Below are positions 1 through 9,798 of a DNA stretch of 64,000 nucleotides, in pieces. The notes under the pieces were generated by a model, which saw only the letters and a list, made by a program, of their open reading frames with translations, did not search any database and had not been told where the DNA came from. The stretch comes from Strigamia acuminata. Its lineage: Eukaryota; Arthropoda; Chilopoda; Geophilomorpha; Linotaeniidae. Made by a program: the position numbers and the translations under genes. Position 1 is the first letter of the stretch. Every line of letters starts with the position of its first letter. The stretch covers positions 13,790,427-13,854,426 of the forward strand of contig OX442315.1 in the NCBI GenBank assembly GCA_949358305.1, read 5' to 3'.

Positions 1-2
1 CT

Positions 3-626
3 GATAAAAGAACAGGACCATATGTAATAACCAAAGTATTACAGGGAGGATCCGTAGAATTGAGAAAGCTAGAAAATAACGAAATATTTCCAGCTGTCCA
101 TTCGTCTGAATTAACTCCGTATTTCCCGAGTTTCGATCAGGAAGTATGGCTAGAAGGCGAAGAAGTCGGTCAAAAGACTGAAAATATAATTAATACGTTA
201 GATGACGATGAATTAAAGAAAATACCTGTCGATAATTCATCCAAACCACAAATGGAGTCAGACCTCGTGAATAACGACGTTGAACTTCGTGACAGTTTCA
301 AAAAGCTTGAAATTGCTAAAAAATTAAATAAAAAGGTGTTTTTAGAAAAGAAACAAAAAACATCTGAAATAAAAGACTCATCTGACTCAGTCTCCGATGA
401 CAATGAAGACGGCGATTTAAATACAATAAATCCCTCGCCGACAAAGAGATATAATCTTCGGACTCGTAAACCGAGAGGAAAAAACAACATGTGTCTTCTC
501 CCCTCGCTAACCTCGAGATCCAGGGATCAGCCGTATGACGTAAGGAGCAATTCCTCAAGCCATACTCAAACCATTCAAACAGTAAGATTGGATGACGTCA
601 CTAACAGCGACGTTACCCAAACGTAA
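3..626 (+). CDS. pol: LTR retrotransposon Pol C-terminus (integrase tail), partial
   Basis: The reading frame is open from the left edge of the window (first codon at base 3) and ends at TAA 624-626, so the true start lies upstream. The first residues read DKRTGPYVITKVL, then GGSVELR and HSSELTPYF. This is the GPY/F module that closes the integrase of Ty3/gypsy elements. The rest is a low-complexity charged tail with a late RYNLRTRKPR segment, also usual at gypsy Pol ends. Integrase would join element cDNA to host DNA in the nucleus; the catalytic core is outside the window. Downstream come a spliced ORF, a polypurine tract and an LTR, which supports one element read left to right. No internal stop is visible in the part shown. 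Confidence 0.85.
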   Translation, partial: DKRTGPYVITKVLQGGSVELRKLENNEIFPAVHSSELTPYFPSFDQEVWLEGEEVGQKTENIINTLDDDELKKIPVDNSSKPQMESDLVNNDVELRDSFKKLEIAKKLNKKVFLEKKQKTSEIKDSSDSVSDDNEDGDLNTINPSPTKRYNLRTRKPRGKNNMCLLPSLTSRSRDQPYDVRSNSSSHTQTIQTVRLDDVTNSDVTQT

Positions 627-835
627 CTTCCGGTATTTGAACTGATCACTTCGCGTCTGAGTTCACTTCGATCTCACACGTGTGCTAAGTGCTCATCTCC
701 CAAAAAACCAAAAGCGACAACCGGATTATTTCAACGAGATTCTTCAATTGTAAGTAGTTTTTTCTTTGGAATTTTCCAAGGAAAAACTAATAAATTAATT
801 TTCGTTTTTCTTTTCCATTTGAATTAGTCGTTCAA
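627..835 (+). promoter_or_regulatory. Leader of the post-pol ORF with a probable 5' UTR intron
   Basis: Between the pol stop and the next ATG there is a good splice donor (ATTG-TAAGT context, GT at 750-751) and a pyrimidine-rich acceptor (GAATTAG, AG at 826-827). The exon that follows carries the ATG at 836 eight bases later. The spacing gives a 78-base intron. This suggests that the downstream ORF is made from a spliced RNA rather than by read-through from pol. I see no clear TATA box here, so a separate promoter is not shown. Confidence 0.45.
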
Positions 836-3674
836 ATGGAAGGAGAGGAACCGAAAGAAGGAAGCGAAGCCGGCGCCAACAGCCTCGAATTAGAGACAAA
901 TTCGACGCTGCTTGGTTCCGCAAATACTTCGAATACATCCGTGGATGTCACCGAAGAGTCCGCCGAAGCGTCCGCCGAAGCTCAAGCCGCTCTGGCCGAC
1001 GCTGCTGCCCGTTTGCCAGTCACGCCGTCTCAGCCCCGACTACGAGGAGGCCTATTCGTCGATCCAAACGGCGAAACTCGTGCACCGAGACACGACCGGG
1101 TAAATAATTCAAAATAAAATTACCTTTCAGTCATGAAAAGTAATTAAAAGTGCATTTTCACTCGGAAAAAGCGAAAAGTTCGTTGGTAACGCCTTCGCAA
1201 GAAGGCGCCGCCATTTTTATCATCAGATGGCGCTGTGTCTCATTTTTGAGGCGTTGCTACGGCAACGCTCCAAACACTGAAACATAGCCGTCGGAAACAA
1301 CGTTTTTCACGATTTTTCAAATATTTTGAAAAATTTAACGAATCTAAACTGCCGAATGAAATCTCACCCGTGATTTTATTCACTGAAAATTCGGAAATAA
1401 TTATTTTACACGAAAAAATGGATTTTAATTATTTCTTCGAATATTTTACAGATCATCCAACTTCGGGAGACGCATCTCGACTTGCACCCCGATGTTCCGA
1501 CCGCTCCGGGAGTCTGGCGACATGCATTGCCGCCAGAAATCATCAAGTCTAAGGGAAGACTGACGTTTTGGGCGGCCCGACATAAATTCTCCAAGGCCTT
1601 AAACAAGCGATGGGGAACGAAGTTTCGGATCGCTTATTTAATCGATGGATTCGGTCATCGCGACGCCCTCGAGTGGGCAATGAAGCGCGACACCTTCGGA
1701 CCACTGCGAAACGTGTTGCTTGACTTCGCCTTCACAGTGATCGCTCAAGAAACGCGAGACCATCGCCGTTACTTCAACGCTCCTGCGTGGGAGCGTCGAC
1801 AGATTTTGGAGGACATCTTCCAACGTCTTGACCAAACCAAGGCCGAGGTTGTACGCCTCTACCACGAATCTTTCCGTGTAACAACGGACGGAAAGAAACG
1901 TTGGGTGCCGACATGCCAGTCGGAAATGCATCAGCTAGCCATGGGCGGATGTTTCCATGCTGATTTCGTGCCAAACCCGTATCCAGAGCCTGAGCCCCGG
2001 GTACAGGTCGCTTCCACCATCCACGTGGTGCCACCGCGCTCCACGTCGAGGTCACGATCATCGAGGTCGCCCTACAGTGGCCGTCGCTCCTCCCCAACAC
2101 AGTCGTCGGGGGAAGGCGCCATTGGAGGGTTACCTCCACTCCAGAAGGCTCGTCATCGCTCACATCACCGACGCGAGCCGACGCCGCCAAAAAGACATTC
2201 GAAGTCCGTGTCGAGACCCACATCCCGAAGCCGACCTCGAGTGCAATCGCGCCAATCTTCCACGAGGAGTTCACTCTCGTCGCGTGAAGAAAAGTCCAAC
2301 GCTTCTCAGCTTAGCGCTTCCACCTCCTCCTGCCAGATTGACTGGTCGGACGAGATAGCGAAAGAAGATCGTCGCATCGCCGCTTTGCAAGCCGGTCAAG
2401 GAGACGTCAACACCTCTTTGCTGTTCGCTTGCCGTCCAGTCACCAGCGACATGCGACCAGACCCATCGGTGCCCGTGCCACAAGTGACATCGGTCATCCG
2501 TTTTGAGGGATACGTCTCTCACGAACCATTTCCCGCACAGGAGTGCGCTGATCTCTGGAGGCGATTCTCATCGTTTCCCGAGACAGCCCAAACAATGTAC
2601 CTCGCGCATCTGGACGAATACCAACTCGCTCAGATCCGCGAAGGAGAGAAGGAATGGCAATGGCTTGCCCGAGAGCTTGCGTCGTGCAAGTCCGACAAGC
2701 AACTGCAACGGACGCTGCAGAAAATGAACAGGAAATTGTCGGAGGGACTTCTTCGAATCCTGTTCCAAGGAGTCTTTCCCGACCCACAGATTGCTCTGGC
2801 GGCCGCCACTCGATTGTGGACCGTGCCGTTAGGGCTTCCACGAGCCTTGCTGGACGATTGGGAGTCAGTTCGCCCCGATCCTCCAACGATGCTCGCCGAA
2901 TTGACGCAACAAGCCGAGGCGACTGGCGAAACTCCGGCTGGATCCGCCATTCGACTACGGCAGGAATGGGCTGCGCTGAAGCAGCGACGCGCAGCAGAAC
3001 GAGCTACCGCCCGTCCCGCTGGCGCACCACCGTCATCCGCAGCTCCACTCCACGCTGCCATCACGGCAACGTCGAGTGTTTCCCGTGCGACCGAGGCACC
3101 GAGTTGCAACATCTCGTCTCCGATGGAATGGCTCGACAGCGACGATCGCGAGTTCGTCGTGCCTGTGGCCAGCGGCGCCAGACCAAAGACGCGCACCCCG
3201 GCTTTGCGCAGATCCAGATCCCTCTCGATCTGCAAAAAGTCGCCGCCACCGCCGCCTCCTCCAAAGGATTCGCCGCCAAGAGATAGGGGATCGAGTATGG
3301 CCACCCACCTCACCGCCTATCAACGTTTGCGCTCATTATACGCTTTTTGCTACATAACGAGCGCGACGAAAACGATTCTCCAGAACAGCGAGGATTTATG
3401 CAACCGAGTCCTCGCGTGGCTGGAAAACCACATCAAGGAACAGCAGCCGTGGATCCTACATCAACGCCTGGTGTTCGCTCGAATTACGCCTCAAGACCCG
3501 CAGGAGTATTTCGAGATGGGTTTTGGACGAAGGGATGGTGTGGACCGCATAAAGCAAGTGTGGCTCCACATCAACCCTGGCTTCCGGTCAGGACCAAACG
3601 CCGGCCGACCTTTGTGCACCGTCACAGAGCACAAAGATCCCAACGATCATTCAACGGACATGCTGCCTAAATAA
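836..3674 (+). CDS. Spliced ORF after pol in the LTR element, unknown function (exons 836-1099, 1452-3674)
   Basis: Exon 1 (836-1099, 88 codons) ends at a GT donor (1100-1101) and exon 2 begins at 1452 after TTTTACAG. Both are in phase 0, giving about 828 aa; without splicing exon 1 stops at 1117. I do not recognise the family. Exon 1 is Glu/Ala/Ser-rich. The first part of exon 2 has an aromatic, basic globular-looking stretch (FWAARHKF, KRWGTKFRIAYLIDGF). A Ser/Arg-rich region follows at about 2030-2290, then a helical region (WQWLARELASCK), an Ala/Pro-rich linker with a run of seven prolines, and a conserved-looking C-terminus. There is no signal peptide, membrane segment or Cys-rich ectodomain, so it is not a typical env despite its place; no zinc knuckle argues against an ordinary Gag. 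Base composition is richer in G+C than the surroundings. It ends about 160 bases before the polypurine tract. Confidence 0.6.
1100..1451 (+). other. Intron inside the post-pol ORF
   Basis: This 352-base stretch runs from GTAAAT to TTTTACAG, is AT-rich and carries stops in all plus frames. Its removal joins two frames in phase 0. A coding intron inside an LTR element implies that the genomic RNA copied into DNA must stay unspliced. Confidence 0.6.
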
Positions 3675-3835
3675 TTAGGGAACATGCCCATTCATTAAAA
3701 AATAATTCCTTTTTTATTTTTTATATTGTAATAAAAAAGAATAAATATATATCCTGTTCCATTTTACTTTGAAACCTTGTGTATTTATTCATATACTTAC
3801 CTATCTCTTTTTGGAAAAGAATAAGATTCTTTCTT

Positions 3836-3849
3836 AAAAGGGGGGGAAG
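3836..3849 (+). promoter_or_regulatory. Polypurine tract (first copy)
   Basis: AAAAGGGGGGGAAG lies directly before TGTGGTGACC. This is the usual primer site for plus-strand DNA synthesis in LTR elements and fixes the start of the LTR at 3850. The same tract recurs at 4738-4751. Confidence 0.85.
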
Positions 3850-4244
3850 TGTGGTGACCTCAAATATTCCTATTTGAGTGCGCACCATATTTCCAAATTG
3901 TCTTATAAACATATTCAACAAGCTTATATGTTTTATTTCAATGTAAATTGAAATAAAACATACATTAATAAAATATAAAACAAGACACAATATTACCCAA
4001 ATAATATTGTGTTTTGCAGCAAGTTTTGGCCCAGCAACAGCGTCAACCAATCGCGCTGCAGCGTGCATTGCTTTGATGATGCTGCTAGGCGTGTGCCTGG
4101 GCGGAGCATCCCTTCCCCTCGCGCGTGCCCGGCTCGATTGTTGCACACGACCCGAAGGCGGCCGTGTGTGATCTTCATGCAACTCGTCATCTGCGCAGCT
4201 TTTCTGAGCAGATTTAGAAGTGAGCCAAACGGTTTTGGCCCACT
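3850..4244 (+). repeat. Truncated LTR (5' 395 bp)
   Basis: It starts TGTGGTGACCTC and is cut where the tandem copy begins. It holds a perfect 16-bp-arm palindrome at 3927-3962. The remainder of the LTR is missing here. Confidence 0.8.
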
Positions 4245-5146
4245 CTTTTTGCTACATAACGAGCGCGACGAAAACGATTCTCCAGAACAGCGAGGATTTA
4301 TGCAACCGAGTCCTCGCGTGGCTGGAAAACCACATCAAGGAACAGCAGCCGTGGATCCTACATCAACGCCTGGTGTTCGCTCGAATTACGCCTCAAGACC
4401 CGCAGGAGTATTTCGAGATGGGTTTTGGACGAAGGGATGGTGTGGACCGCATAAAGCAAGTGTGGCTCCACATCAACCCTGGCTTCCGGTCAGGACCAAA
4501 CGCCGGCCGACCTTTGTGCACCGTCACAGAGCACAAAGATCCCAACGATCATTCAACGGACATGCTGCCTAAATAATTAGGGAACATGCCCATTCATTAA
4601 AAAATAATTCCTTTTTTATTTTTTATATTGTAATAAAAAAGAATAAATATATATCCTGTTCCATTTTACTTTGAAACCTTGTGTATTTATTCATATACTT
4701 ACCTATCTCTTTTTGGAAAAGAATAAGATTCTTTCTTAAAAGGGGGGGAAGTGTGGTGACCTCAAATATTCCTATTTGAGTGCGCACCATATTTCCAAAT
4801 TGTCTTATAAACATATTCAACAAGCTTATATGTTTTATTTCAATGTAAATTGAAATAAAACATACATTAATAAAATATAAAACAAGACACAATATTACCC
4901 AAATAATATTGTGTTTTGCAGCAAGTTTTGGCCCAGCAACAGCGTCAACCAATCGCGCTGCAGCGTGCATTGCTTTGATGATGCTGCTAGGCGTGTGCCT
5001 GGGCGGAGCATCCCTTCCCCTCGCGCGTGCCCGGCTCGATTGTTGCACACGACCCGAAGGCGGCCGTGTGTGATCTTCATGCAACTCGTCATCTGCGCAG
5101 CTTTTCTGAGCAGATTTAGAAGTGAGCCAAACGGTTTTGGCCCACT
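4245..5146 (+). repeat. 902-bp tandem duplication, copy 2
   Basis: This repeats copy 1 and then runs into the rest of the LTR. It re-creates the C-terminal ~108 codons of the ORF (4248-4576) without a start, a second polypurine tract (4738-4751) and the LTR 5' end at 4752. Confidence 0.95.
4738..4751 (+). promoter_or_regulatory. Polypurine tract (second copy)
   Basis: This is the duplicate of the 3836-3849 tract, again directly followed by TGTGGTGACC. It precedes the only LTR copy that continues to a plausible 3' end. Confidence 0.85.
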
Positions 5147-5816
5147 CTTCCCGCATTCTTGATTCTGCTTCCAAACCATTCACATCTGTGTCAAACTTAT
5201 GCCAACCATTGCTAAGTGTGATCTGTGATATCTGGAAGAGTTGAGATTCATTGCTGGTCTGTACCCACTGTACGGAATAGCGCTTTCACTGCTTAAATTA
5301 CTACGCGTAATTTAAGCCATTTCTGTGTGGAATTGACATAGAGCTTGCTCTGTCAATTTGAAGGCTTTGTGTTGAGTTTAACTCCACAAGGCAGATTGTG
5401 TTAAGACGGATTGTTAAGTCGAGCTTGCTCCGTAATAATCACTTTCACTGTGTGTGAGAAGTATTCTCGTGTCGAGCGTGCTCCACGAGGATTTTAGAAT
5501 ATTTAGCAACGTATTTTAGCGTCGAGTTTACTCCGCTAAAATCCCGCGCTCACACGACGCCGTCGACGCCATCTTGGAGCCAACGGTCAACTGTGAGTGT
5601 ACATTTGAAGAAGAAGCCAGATCGACCCCAAACATTTTAAATAATACCTCCTTTGTATTTTGAACGATTAAAACTATCTAATTTTTCCTTTACTCTGTGT
5701 AAAATCATTCCCCTAGACAAACATTTGGCCACAGAGTAGAAGTCCTGTACGGCATCTCTACGACGATTGCTTATTGAATTTACATAATTTAATAAGTAAA
5801 AACCCGGATCGCCGCA
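4752..5816 (+). repeat. 3' LTR of the Ty3/gypsy element
   Basis: It begins TGTGGTGACC after the polypurine tract and probably ends at ACCCGGATCGCCGCA (5816), giving about 1,065 bp. Two diverged copies of the same ending (ACCCGGATCACTGC) occur at 18260-18274 and 22902-22915. The LTR holds a 36-base palindrome (4829-4864) and a series of hairpins with a shared loop motif (5291-5542). The 3' edge is inferred because the 5' LTR and target duplication are outside the window. Confidence 0.7.
5291..5542 (+). other. Series of six hairpins, five sharing a loop motif, in the LTR
   Basis: Hairpin 1 is GCTTAAATTA/TAATTTAAGC (5291-5317). The next five have different complementary arms but nearly the same 12-13-base loop: AATTGACA/TGTCAATT (5331-5358), GCTTTGTG/CACAAGGC (about 5364-5392), GATTGTTA/TAATAATC (about 5409-5440), CTCGTG/CACGAG (5466-5489) and ATTTTAGCG/CGCTAAAAT (5513-5542). 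The loops read TAGAGCTTGCTC, TTGAGTTTAACTC, TCGAGCTTGCTC, TCGAGCGTGCTC and TCGAGTTTACTC. Changing arms that remain paired around a fixed loop point to a folded nucleic-acid role. The function is unknown. Confidence 0.75.
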
Positions 5817-5868
5817 AAATCTAATACAGTTTCATGTTTTCTATTCATAAAAAAAATATATGTATATA

Positions 5869-6323
5869 CAGGGTGTTCTGCCAAACACCTACCAGGTGAA
5901 TTATTTTAAAATCATGTAAATTTAAAAATACTTTTGATTATGAATTTAAGTAAATGACATGTGACGAATTCAATGAAACATGTTAAATTCATGTGACATT
6001 GTCGCATCACTGTTTTGCAACTCGTAACTTTTAAACCAACAATGCTACGCAAAAAATGTCAATTGCAAAGTTGTAGAGAACCTTCTAATTAGTCTAGAAC
6101 TGTTCTTAAAAAAATTATTTCTTACTGAAAAGTTTTGAGAAAAAAGGTTTGAAATGTTAGTCTACTGGTTTAAAAGTTACAGTGATGCAACAATGTCACA
6201 TGAATTTAACATGTTTCATTGAATTCGTCACATGTCATTTACTTAAATTTATAATCAAAAGAATTTTTAAATTTACATGATTGTGAAATAATTCACCTGG
6301 TAGGTGTTCGGCAGGACACCCTG
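5869..6323. mobile_element. TA-flanked foldback MITE (455 bp)
   Basis: The ends are CAGGGTGTTCTGCC... and its inverse ...GGCAGGACACCCTG, with TA on both sides (5867-5868, 6324-6325). The inverted arms extend for some 190 bases inward, including ACATGTGACGAATTC and ACATGTTAAATTC on both halves. No ORF is present. TA duplication and CAGGGTG ends suggest a non-autonomous Tc1/mariner-type element; the superfamily is inferred. Confidence 0.8.
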
Positions 6324-6541
6324 TATGTATATGGCGCCATCCAGTGTTTCTGTTGGCTACTACTAGATGGCGCCACTTCTGGACGTAGTAATTGCATTAC
6401 AAATGACGAAAATACCAAATAAGTAATTTTTATTTTAATAGAAAAAAAATGTGCAATGAAACAAATCTTACCAAATGACATGAAATAACAAATTAACTCA
6501 ACGAAAAAATGCAAAACTCAACAAAAAATACAAAACTCTAA
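6324..6541. repeat. Copy of the collagen-cluster 3' flanking repeat, diverged
   Basis: The stretch from TATGTATATGGCGCCATCC through GCATTACAAATGACGAAAATACC matches the repeats at 7340, 12090, 15330, 19560 and 23180. These all lie just 3' of the minus-strand collagen genes. Here no collagen gene follows, so it is an isolated or truncated unit. Confidence 0.6.
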
Positions 6542-6544
6542 ACC

Positions 6545-6842
6545 AAAAATGAGCTTTATTGCTGGCTACACGCTTGTCCAAACTAGCCCAAATCTCCAAA
6601 ATCTTAGCCCGATCCACATGTCTCTCGTACCGATCGAACTGGATGACTTGACCGGACCACTTAGCCACATTGGGGTCCAAACTAATTCCCTCCCACTTCA
6701 AATGAAACCCTTTAACCTTCAAGAAAATATCAACCGGTCCGCTCCACGGTCACCCCTTGAATTTCCACGAGGCTTCCTGAACGAAAACAGCCATAACACG
6801 AACCCACTCGTCCTTCCCCAACCTCGAGGTGTTGTCAACAAT
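6545..6842 (-). pseudogene. Cdc73: Parafibromin (Cdc73) C-terminal domain fragment, broken by a stop
   Basis: On the minus strand from 6842 the frame reads IVDN..., EWVRVMAVFVQ, WKFKG-stop-PW, GPVDIFLKVKGFHL, LDPNVAKW and RHVDRAKILEIWASLDK. This is the order of landmarks in the Ras-like C-terminal domain of Cdc73, a subunit of the Paf1 transcription-elongation complex. The conserved KGWPW motif is broken because TGG has become TGA at 6750-6752. Two stops sit just before the first residue and no other Cdc73 part was seen nearby, so it is a captured exon or a retrocopy remnant rather than a working gene. The frame remains readable after the stop to about 6545, suggesting a fairly recent loss. 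Confidence 0.75.
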
Positions 6843-6857
6843 CTACTACCTCTTTGA

Positions 6858-7330
6858 CATTGAACATTTAACATGTTGAACAAAGCACCTACAAATGAGC
6901 AAGTGCAAAAAATTCATTTCAGTCACTATCACCTGCTCTGGGGTGTTTAAAAATCCACCTAATCAACGCCATTTTCCAAATCCCTGGACGATAAATTTGG
7001 CTTATACGGCCAAAGTTCACTGTGCATGTTCGGTGGTGAATTTGAATTTGAATAAAAACAAAAGCCATTGGTAAACCCAACATTTACATAAAACGCTGAA
7101 ATTTAAAGTGCTGGCAAATTAAATTAATATTCTATTATTGAAGAAATACGTATAATATTTCATTATTAAAAAACGCTAAAAAATAAAACGCTGGCACTGA
7201 CAGACGCTACAACAATAAAATCCAAATAAAAAAATTTAATACAATTAAAAAACGCTGAAATCAAAAACGCCAGCACATTAAAACGCTGGCAAAACCACGA
7301 GCCTTATTTTTGCGGTTTTTTTATATACAG
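6858..7330. other. Gene-free AT-rich stretch
   Basis: The stretch is AT-rich. Between about 7090 and 7300 a short motif built on AAAACGCT(GA/GG)AAAT/CAAA occurs irregularly (for example AAACGCTGAAATTTAAAG, AAAACGCTGGCACTG, AAAACGCTGGCAAAACC). I see no coding signal. Confidence 0.4.
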
Positions 7331-8412
7331 TATGTACAGTATGTATGCATATTTATGTACGTATGACAACATTCCAAGATTCTGTTTGCTGCTACCAGAT
7401 GGCGTCACTTCTCGACATACTACCGGTATTTGCATTACAAATGACGAAATTACCAAATAAATTAATAAGTAATGTATATTTTAATTTAAAAAAATGTGCA
7501 AAGAAACAAATCCTACCAAATCCTACAAAAATTCATTAATAAAAAATAAGTAATAAAACTTGTGCCAAGAATTTCTTGCATATCTTCCCAAATTCTCATC
7601 CATGCATCTTGTTAACTAAAATAAAGAAAACAATTAATATATTATCAATTAATCAAAATTACGGCAGACAACAAAAATAAAAATTAAAAAAAATTATTGA
7701 CACAAACTTGCAAAATTTATACCCATTTTTTAAATTTCAAATCGAAAAACTGATTCTCTCGTTTCTCTCCCATTTGTCTGACGGAAATTATTTAAACGTG
7801 TTATAATTTTGACTTTTGGATTATTGAAAAACTGATTCTCATAATCTACATTTGGGGCGAATTCTTTGAACTTTGGCCTCGATTTAAATTCGTTTTTCTA
7901 TCAGCCATATTATCGGGAGCGAAAAGTTTTTGCAAAGAAGTAAAGTAAGTTTATCTGAATAATTTCTTATCAAGCAATGAATACAATAATTTATTCATTT
8001 CCTGATAAATGTTTTGCAGATTTATTAAAATTATATTACAAAATGAGTGATCTATTTTTAGAAGCCATTTTGGGTTCAGTACTAGTTCTAGAATCAAGAG
8101 AACTTGATTCAAAACACATAAGCCACAACTGCATACTGCATATGCTCAAGATTTACTAGGATCAACTTATTCTAAGCCAATAACCGATCCAGTAATCAAG
8201 TTTTTATAATCGTCGTTCACATTTTGAAATTAAATTAAATAACATGAGTAGACCTACACGCAATCAAAAATTCTAATTTTAGAACGTCACAGCGTCAGCA
8301 GGTGTAAAACAGTTCGAAAAACTGAACACACAGAACTTCCCAAATTGAATCTCAATCTCACATGTCAGCAGCTTCTTTTAACTAAAAAAATCATCAATTT
8401 CTTACCAAATCT
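7331..8412. repeat. 3' flanking unit of collagen-like gene 1
   Basis: The block starts near CAGTATGTATGCATATTTATG and runs to the end of gene 1. It contains GCTACCAGATGGCGTCACTTCTCGACATAC, GCATTACAAATGACGAAAT, a run around ATGAGTGATCTATTTTTAGA and an AGAACTTCCCA..TTGAATCTCAATCT segment. The same order recurs before each of the next collagen genes, so the duplication unit covers gene plus flank. Short ORFs here are not supported. Confidence 0.7.
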
Positions 8413-8779
8413 TTATCGATTTTCACTCCCTTTAAACCACTCTCTCAAAATCAACTTCCACTTCCGTCTTCTCCTACTGTCAACTCTATGTCCTCTTCTG
8501 CCACCTCTGTGATGCCCTCTATGATGCCCTCTATAATGCCCTCTTTTTCGCCTGTTAATCCCATCATTTGCTCTACTCCATCTGCCTTCACCATCGCTTC
8601 CGCCACTGCCTTTGCCACTGCCATCGCTTCCGGAACTGCCTCTATCAGTACCACTATCACTGCCTGCACCTCCCCCAAATCCACCTCCTAATGTAGGCTG
8701 TTCGGGAACCTCACACACCTCTCCACTAATGACTACCCCGAGAACCCCAGGAGACCCTAAATCGCGGGCCTTGTTGTTT

Positions 8780-8823
<44 letters not shown>

Positions 8824-9798
8824 GATGATGGTAGTGGACCCGGAAGTTCCAGGCGTCCCAGGTTGCCCATGCTCCTCTCCAGGTGCTCCGGCAGCCCCAG
8901 GTTTTCCGGCAGCCCCAGGTGCTCCGGCAGCCCCAGGTGCTCCGGCAGCCCCAGGTGCTCCGGCAGCCCCAGGTGCTCCAGCAGCCCCAGGCAGCCCGGG
9001 AGCAAAAGGGTACTTGCCAGGCACCCCGGGAACTCCGGGAACCCCAGGAACCCCGGACGCCCCTGGAGCTTGGTTGTTGTTGTTGGTGGTGCCGCCAGGA
9101 GCACCAGGCGTCCCAGGTTGCCCACGTTTCCCCTTGTGAACAACTTTTCCAGGAAATCCGGCAGCCCCGGGCAGCCCGGGGGCCCCTGGCGGCCCGATAC
9201 TTCCAGGCGTCCCAATATCCCCATGATCCCCTTTAGACCCAGGCTTTCCGCGATCCCCAGGCGGCCCGACAGCCCCAGGTGCTCCGCGATCCCCAGGCCC
9301 CCCGGCAGCCCCGGGATCTCCACGAGCCCCAGGTGACCCGGGAGCCCCAGGCGCTCCAAAGAATCTGCCCGAAACATCTTCAGGCGCCGCAGGAACCCCA
9401 GGTGCCCCAGGATCCCCAGGCTCCCCGGCATCCCCAGGTGCCCCGGGATCTCCAGGCTCCCCGGCAGCCCCAGGCTCTCCACGAACCCCAGGCCATTCAG
9501 GAGCCCCAGGCCCTCCAAAGAATCTACCCGAAACATCTTCAGGCGCTGCAGGAACCACAGGCCCCACAGGTTGCCTCGCAGCACCAGGCGCCGCAGATCC
9601 CTCAGACAGGCGAAATGCGGGTTCTGCAGAGAAGTGTGCTCTTCTTTTGAGACGTTCATTGTTAATATTTTCAGGCAAAATAATGTGTAGATACAATGAC
9701 ATCAATAAGAAACCAATCTGCAGCCGTAAAATAAAAACAAAATGAAATAATTTTCAAGTTTTTGTAGTTTTTTTATAAATGTTATTTACCTTGATCAT
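8413..9798 (-). CDS. Small secreted collagen-like protein 1 (exons 9790-9798, 8413-9717)
   Basis: The predicted protein is about 437 aa. Exon 1 encodes only M-I-K (9798-9790) and ends at GTAAATAAC. Exon 2 starts at 9717 after CTGCAG and opens with [17 protein letters not shown], a signal-peptide core. NNERLKRR follows, a likely processing site. The middle is a Gly-X-Y domain rich in GAPGAPG with breaks, including two [14 protein letters not shown] blocks and two Asn runs encoded by AAC triplets. Near the C-terminus are a lone Cys ([11 protein letters not shown]), a Gly/Ser part and a strongly basic tail with [11 protein letters not shown] and [17 protein letters not shown]. Collagens form triple helices outside the cell; the single Cys could link chains. 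Standard NC1 or fibrillar C-propeptide domains are absent. It is the first of five close paralogues on this strand. The first acceptor is lost here (ACGG), so CAG at 9720-9718 must be used. Confidence 0.85.
8771..8830. repeat. Trinucleotide run (TTG)n inside collagen-like gene 1
   Basis: The plus strand shows an almost pure TTG repeat, read on the coding strand as AAC, which gives an Asn run in the Gly-X-Y protein. Shorter forms of the same run occur in genes 2, 3 and 4 at 13549-13561, 16433-16447 and 21035-21050. Confidence 0.9.

Larger units (their letters stand above)
3343..4244 (+). repeat. 902-bp tandem duplication, copy 1
   Basis: The unit starts CTTTTTGCTACATAAC and holds the last ~330 bases of the post-pol ORF, its 3' untranslated part, the polypurine tract (3836-3849) and the first 395 bases of the LTR (from 3850). 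It is followed directly by a second copy at an offset of 902. I found no difference between the copies when reading them line by line. The junction shares CTT with the outer edge of copy 2, so a short-homology event or an assembly join is possible. Confidence 0.95.

Noticed and set aside
1406-3323. Minus-strand frames over the post-pol ORF
   Set aside because: The plus-strand frame is longer, in line with pol and the LTR, and has splice sites in phase; the others are shadows in GC-richer DNA.
8612-9650. Long plus-strand Pro- and Gln-rich frames opposite the collagen-like genes
   Set aside because: They are shadows of the GXY repeat on the coding minus strand; they lack a signal exon, splice sites and promoter, and recur opposite every copy.
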